Source of the DNA: Silene latifolia
Taxonomy: Eukaryota > Streptophyta > Magnoliopsida > Caryophyllales > Caryophyllaceae
Assembly (NCBI RefSeq): GCF_048544455.1
Contig: NC_133536.1
Coordinates: forward strand, 30,940,152-31,004,151
Length of the DNA: 64,000 nt
Direction of reading: 5' to 3'
This document shows, one piece after another, positions 60,025 through 64,000 of the stretch; the stretch's first letter is position 1, and each line of letters starts with the position of its first letter. Under the pieces are notes generated by a model, which made no database searches, was not told the origin of the DNA, and saw only the letters and a program-made list of their open reading frames with translations. Position numbers and translations under genes: made by a program.

Positions 60025-61331
60025 TGTTGAAAATCTAGATCTCATTACTTAACATATTCATATATGTTTTTATTAATTTAGTCATAAAATTAATTCTAGA
60101 TCTTATGCATGCAAACTAAATAAGAAGAGATAAGAAAATCAATTTCTCACCATTAAAATTTCGGTCAAATGGGCACCAACAAGATCTCCTTCTTATTAGT
60201 TCTTGAGCTTTCCAATATTGGATGAACATTCATGACTTCAACATAGAAGCCCTCCAATTAGTAGCACCCAAGACTATCCCTTAATCTCACAAACTAACAT
60301 GTACTAGATGTTTGTAATGTAGTTTACCTTAAAATCGATTACTAATACTCATATACTATTTCTAGTATTATTAGTGTTTGATTTAAACAAATTTGATTCA
60401 CAAAAATGAATTTTTATGAAGAACAAGAGATAGAAGGGAGGTATTTTCATAAAAATGTAATAATGAATAATTAGAGAGAAATCCTCTCTAATTGTGTCTC
60501 TAAAAACCGGTTGGTACATAGCATTCTAGGCCATTTCTCTTTTTCCTTTTTGTCTTCACAAGACAAATTGTGTAAGCATTTGTCCATAGTTATGTCACTA
60601 TCAAGCATTTTGGACAAATGAATAAGACAAATGGAAAAAGACAAAACTACTCTAAAGCTCACCAATTTTCGGTTTCTATAGTGTAATATGGAGTCCATTT
60701 TATTTTTGTCAATTGTACAATTGTATGTCATGTGACATGTGACATATTTTATGTCATGTTTTAATTTAAAATGCATATTTAACAAATTAAATATAATTCA
60801 CAAATTAAATAAATCATATTTAACAAATTGACTAGTAATATAAAATTACTTTCTCATAAAATGGTCATTTAATTACTAGTTAGTATAATTCACAATATTT
60901 TGTAATTATAACTAACTTATCATTCTCATCTCGCGTGTTTCGCAAACATCGATTAATTTTAGTAATATAACTTCTTAAATTACTAAATAAAATCTCATTT
61001 AATCACATTATAACAAGATGTCATTTTCTCTCTTATGATAATAATTTGTTCAATTTTAAGGAATTAATTAATCTGTATCGGCATACAATTAATTAACCTT
61101 TTCAATTAAGGGAATCGTCCTTAGGTGTGACCTCAAGGGATAAACTGATCACCACCGTCGCACGACAGTAATGTCAAACTCTAGCCAACCAATCATTACC
61201 GATATGTGTGGACCAGCTGACTATATATGTAATGTATCATCCCTTTCGTATTCTTGGTATGAGATTTAAATATGTGATCAATTTGATCGACAATTGTGAT
61301 CGCATTATTGTCGGGGACACTTACTCCAACA
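60025..61331 (-). repeat. E7 5' LTR (1307 bp)
   Basis: Partner of 42899-44207, followed at 61332 by AAAAG and the E5 reading frame (GHAVAEFFAENP), which fixes the boundary. Confidence 0.9.
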
Positions 61332-61860
61332 AAAAGGGCATGCCGTTGCCGAGTTCTTCGCAGAAAATCCCATCAATGATGCACAAACAATAGACACCTG
61401 GTTGTTTCCGGATAAGGATATACTCCAAACCGATGTAGGCTCCTGGGACCTTTACTTTGATGGAGCATCGAACTTAAGAGGATTTGGAATATGAGTGTTG
61501 CTCATTTCTCCTGAAGGCGAGCATACACCACTCTCTGTCAAACTCGACTTCGAGGTGACAAATAATGCGGCAGAATATGAGGCTTGCCTCATTGGACTAT
61601 AAGCAGCAGTAGGTTTAGGCATCAAAAATCTTCGATTACATGGAGATTCAACTTTGAAAATCAACCAAATTACGGGATCTTGGAAAATTCGAAGTAAAAT
61701 CCTAGCACCTTATCAGGCCAGAATAGACCAAGTTGCCCAATTCTTCGATCAAGTAACCTACCTACACCTACCTCGAGAAGAGAATCAATTTGCAGATGCT
61801 CTTGCAAAACTTGCATCTTTGATTAATATGCCGGATGATATGGTAGAAATGCCTTTATGC
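61332..61860 (+). pseudogene. E5 second RNase H (archaeal-type)
   Basis: Resumes the E5 frame after E7. The four acidic active-site positions can be seen: LYFDGASNLRG (Asp), TNNAAEYEACLIGL (Glu), RLHGDSTLKINQ (Asp) and NQFADALAKLAS (Asp). This extra RNase H between the ordinary one and integrase is a hallmark of the Tat clade. It has one or more breaks. Confidence 0.85.
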
Positions 61861-63177
61861 ATTGAACGACGGTCAGAACCGGCTTATGTGCACCAAATCA
61901 CAGATGAAGAAGAAAACCCAGAGGAACCTTGGTTCCAAGCGATCCTGAACTTCAAACTGAACGGCACCTATCCACCGGATATGGACAAGAGGGGACAACG
62001 TGCTATACGCTTACTAGCTTCCCAATACGTCCTCGTGCAAGGAGAATTATACAAAAGAACACCTCTTGGTTTAATCCTGCGTTGCCTTGATCATTCACAG
62101 GCACGGAAAGTGATGGAAGAAGTCCATGATGGAGAATGTGGCCCTCACATGAGTGGACCAATGATGGCAAAGAAAATCACGCGTTTAGGGTATTATTGGA
62201 CCACAATGGAATCCGATTGCATCAAATATGTCAGACATTGTCATAACTGCCAAATCTTCGGGATTGTGCAACACGTCCCTTCTTCACTACTCTACACCAT
62301 GACATATCCTTGGCCATTTTCTGCTTGGGGAATCGACATCATCGGAAAGATCACCCCACCCGAAACAGGAGGTCACTGTTTCATTCTGGTGGCAATCGAC
62401 TATTTCACCAAATGGGTAGAAGCGGCTTCCTACACTAGTCTCACAGCCAAGAACGTAGCAAAATTCATACAAACCAATATCATCTGTCGATACGGTTGCC
62501 CACATGAGATCATCAGTGACAATGGGTCACATTTCCAAGCTGAGACTGAGCAACTGCTAGCCAAGTACAAGGTCAAGCATCACCATTCCTCACCATATAG
62601 ACCACAAACTAATGGCGCAGTAGAGGCAGCAAACAAAAATGTTGTCACAATCCTCAAGAAAATGATTGACAACTATCGAGATTGGCCAAGCAAGATACCA
62701 TTTGCCTTATGGGGATATCGCACATCTGTTAGGACGCCCACTAGGGCCACCCCTTTCTATTTGACCTACGGTATGGAAGCCGTGCAACCAGTCAAGCTCG
62801 AAATACCATCCTTGCTTATTCAACTCGAAAGTCAAATCCCAGAAGCCGATTGGAAGAGGGATAGATATGAAGAACTCATCCTCCTCGATGAACGTAGATT
62901 GCGCGCATTACATAATGTGCAAACATATCAGGCACGTATCAAATGAGCCTTCAACAAAAGGGTTAAGCCAAGGAGCATCAAAGAAGGAGACTTGGTTCTC
63001 AAATCAGTTAGACCTCTTTTACCTGTCGATCCACGAGAAAAGTTTAAACCCAACTGGACCGGACCATTTCTGGTCAAATACTTACTCCTGGGGGGTGCGG
63101 TTATGATCACAGACCTAGATGGGAATGAATTTGCCAACCCAACAAACCTCGACCAACTGAAACGTTACTATGCCTAG
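61861..63177 (+). pseudogene. E5 integrase
   Basis: Zinc-binding HHCC region (HDGECGPHMSGPMMA... then CHNCQIFG, 62130-62260). Catalytic core with Asp in AWGIDIIGKITPP, Asp in EIISDNGSHF and Glu in NGAVEAANKNV. C-terminal part FKPNWTGPFLVKYLL and ITDLDGNEFANPTNLDQLKR. The core reads in one long frame (61654-62946) and the tail in another. It would insert the element DNA. Part of a broken pol. Confidence 0.85.
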
Positions 63178-63719
63178 AATAGGAACAAAACGCGCCTCGC
63201 GTAACCTCACGTGTCGCTCTTGTGGCACGGAATATAAACGGCCCCTGGCTAGCTGAAATAAAGTTTATGTCACCTTGCTCTTGCATTTTGACAGATCGTC
63301 ATCCTCATATCATCAAATAAACTGAATTGTGCTTTAAGAGTAAGTAAAGCTCATGCTTATTTTCTAGTTCATGCTCTTGCTTAGAACAATTATTCTTTTA
63401 CATCTACTTGAACTATGCGCAAGGGTTTGATTTCATTTTTTAAATGAATACGTAGGCAATCCTTCACAGGATACAACCCATTATTTATTGAATGTAAATA
63501 GAAGGACATTTGCATATGCATTTGGAATTTGACAAGAATGATAATGAAAAAATCACAACGGTTTCTTAACCAGTTAACCTTTTTATTTCATTTATTTCCA
63601 TAATAATAATAATACTCTACATAATAAAATTAATGCTAAAATAAATAGGCTAGGATTCTAAAAACCCCGCCATCTTATCACAAATAATAATAATAATAAT
63701 AAATAATATCAAAGACTTA
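63178..63719. other. E5 noncoding region after integrase
   Basis: No gene. AT-rich with AAT trinucleotide runs (63603-63615 and 63685-63705). The latter may serve as the 3' untranslated part of the antisense frame that follows. Confidence 0.5.
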
Positions 63720-63721
63720 GG

Positions 63722-64000
63722 CTATTCTTCCATTTTCCCTTTGCCTTTGTCATTGTTATCATATTTCCTATCTCGACCACGAGCCGGGCGCTCCTGCGCT
63801 ATCTTAGATCTAATCACCAACGGTCTCTCTTGTGGTCTAGCCTTGCCATTCTTATCAACCACCTTTTCCACGGCAGGAGAAGTCTTCGGTTTCTTCGATG
63901 GATGAACAACTCGAAATCCGGCTTCTTCCTCTCCCTCAGTCAAGTGATTCTCTTTCTCCTTCTCTACATCACGAACCTTGTAGTCAACAGGCTCGCGTTT
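63722..64000 (-). pseudogene. Antisense frame in the 3' region of E5, open at the window edge
   Basis: On the minus strand the frame is open from the window end to 63722 (93 codons). It is strongly Lys/Arg/Glu-rich: HPSKKPKTSPAVEKVVDKNG, then KARPQERPLVIRSKIAQERP, then KGKGKMEE at the end. The KKPK run looks like a nuclear localisation signal. It lies opposite to gag-pol between integrase and the 3' LTR, the same place as the antisense gene of E1 and of Grande-like elements. No domain is recognised and the start is outside the window; it could be chance, since 93 codons is not long. Confidence 0.45.

Larger units (their letters stand above)
42899..61331 (-). mobile_element. E7: copia-derived non-autonomous element, sister of E3, split by E8
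   Basis: LTRs 42899-44207 and 60025-61331, flanked by AAAAG (42894-42898 and 61332-61336). Without E8 and its duplication the element measures 8819 bp, the same as E3. It shares with E3 the LTR ends, polypurine tract (minus CAAGTGGGAGATT), unusual primer site, the 650 bp next to the 3' LTR and the leader repeats. No gag frame is present; only a faint knuckle-like trace near 57200-57300 is seen on the minus strand. LTRs about 98.5% identical (some 20 differences), slightly older than E3. Confidence 0.85.
24388..64000 (+). mobile_element. E5: Ogre/Tat-like Ty3/gypsy element, cut by E6 and E7, open on the right
   Basis: Plus-strand element: LTR (24401-26786), tRNA-Arg-type primer site, leader, gag, protease, reverse transcriptase, RNase H, a second (archaeal-type) RNase H, integrase and a long 3' region with an antisense frame. 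Two RNase H domains and this primer site mark the Tat clade, with Ogre-like features. About 10.8 kb of its own sequence is visible once E6 (31797-42149) and E7 (42899-61331) are set aside. The coding region has many breaks, at least half a dozen, besides the two insertions. The 3' LTR lies beyond 64000, so it cannot be dated here; it must be older than E6 and E7. Confidence 0.85.

Overview
This window is repeat-dense plant nuclear DNA. By my boundaries about 93% of it is LTR retrotransposon, with one clear host gene, a Kunitz-type protease inhibitor at 11246-11842. The plant element lineages (Ty3/gypsy Tat, CRM-like and Tekay-like; Ty1/copia), the tRNA-derived SINE, the MITEs and the Kunitz gene point to a flowering plant, most likely a eudicot. 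Caryophyllales is a guess from general sequence flavour and is not proven. All LTR elements are treated as fossils. Identities and ages were judged by eye.

Layout. (1) 1-9993: the 3' part of a Tat-clade Ty3/gypsy element (E1), with an antisense gene at 467-2902 and a 3' LTR at about 3380-9993. A young CRM-like chromovirus (E2, 3501-9435, minus strand, 5-bp target duplication GCATA) has inserted into that LTR. (2) 9994-14175: a small island of ordinary DNA. It holds a SINE (10194-10425), a 146-bp inverted-repeat MITE (10998-11143) ending about 50 bp from the TATA box of the Kunitz gene, the gene itself, a Mutator-like MITE (12204-13037) with a CCCGA-rich repeat inside it (12225-12652, 8-bp duplication), and the 3' end of a LINE (13500-14175). 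(3) 14176-22994: an 8.8-kb Ty1/copia-derived non-autonomous element (E3, duplication GCCCA) that split the LINE. (4) 23025-24370: a Tekay-like LTR with its primer-binding site (E4). (5) 24388-64000: an Ogre/Tat-like element (E5) running off the right edge. Two insertions split it: E6 (31797-42149, a gag-only Ogre-like relative on the minus strand, duplication GATTG) inside the reverse transcriptase, and E7 (42899-61331, a relative of E3, duplication AAAAG) just after the first RNase H. E7 in turn holds E8 (46442-56050, a Tekay-like element with 3.7-kb LTRs and no coding region, duplication AAACG).

How the parts relate. Every insertion boundary from E2 to E8, except those of E4 and E5, is supported by a matching 5-bp target duplication. 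The order is therefore readable: E5 first, then E6 and E7 into it, then E8 into E7; E1 before E2; the LINE before E3. LTR pairs look about 98.5 to 99.6% identical, so the nested insertions are recent (inferred under 1-2 million years at usual plant rates). Three of the dated elements (E3, E7, E8) plus E6 lack pol and would have needed proteins from autonomous relatives. I found no cellular pathway or defence system; the most unusual points are the antisense genes of E1 and E5, the matched pair E3/E7, and the PPT-LTR-PBS junction at 24388-26807.
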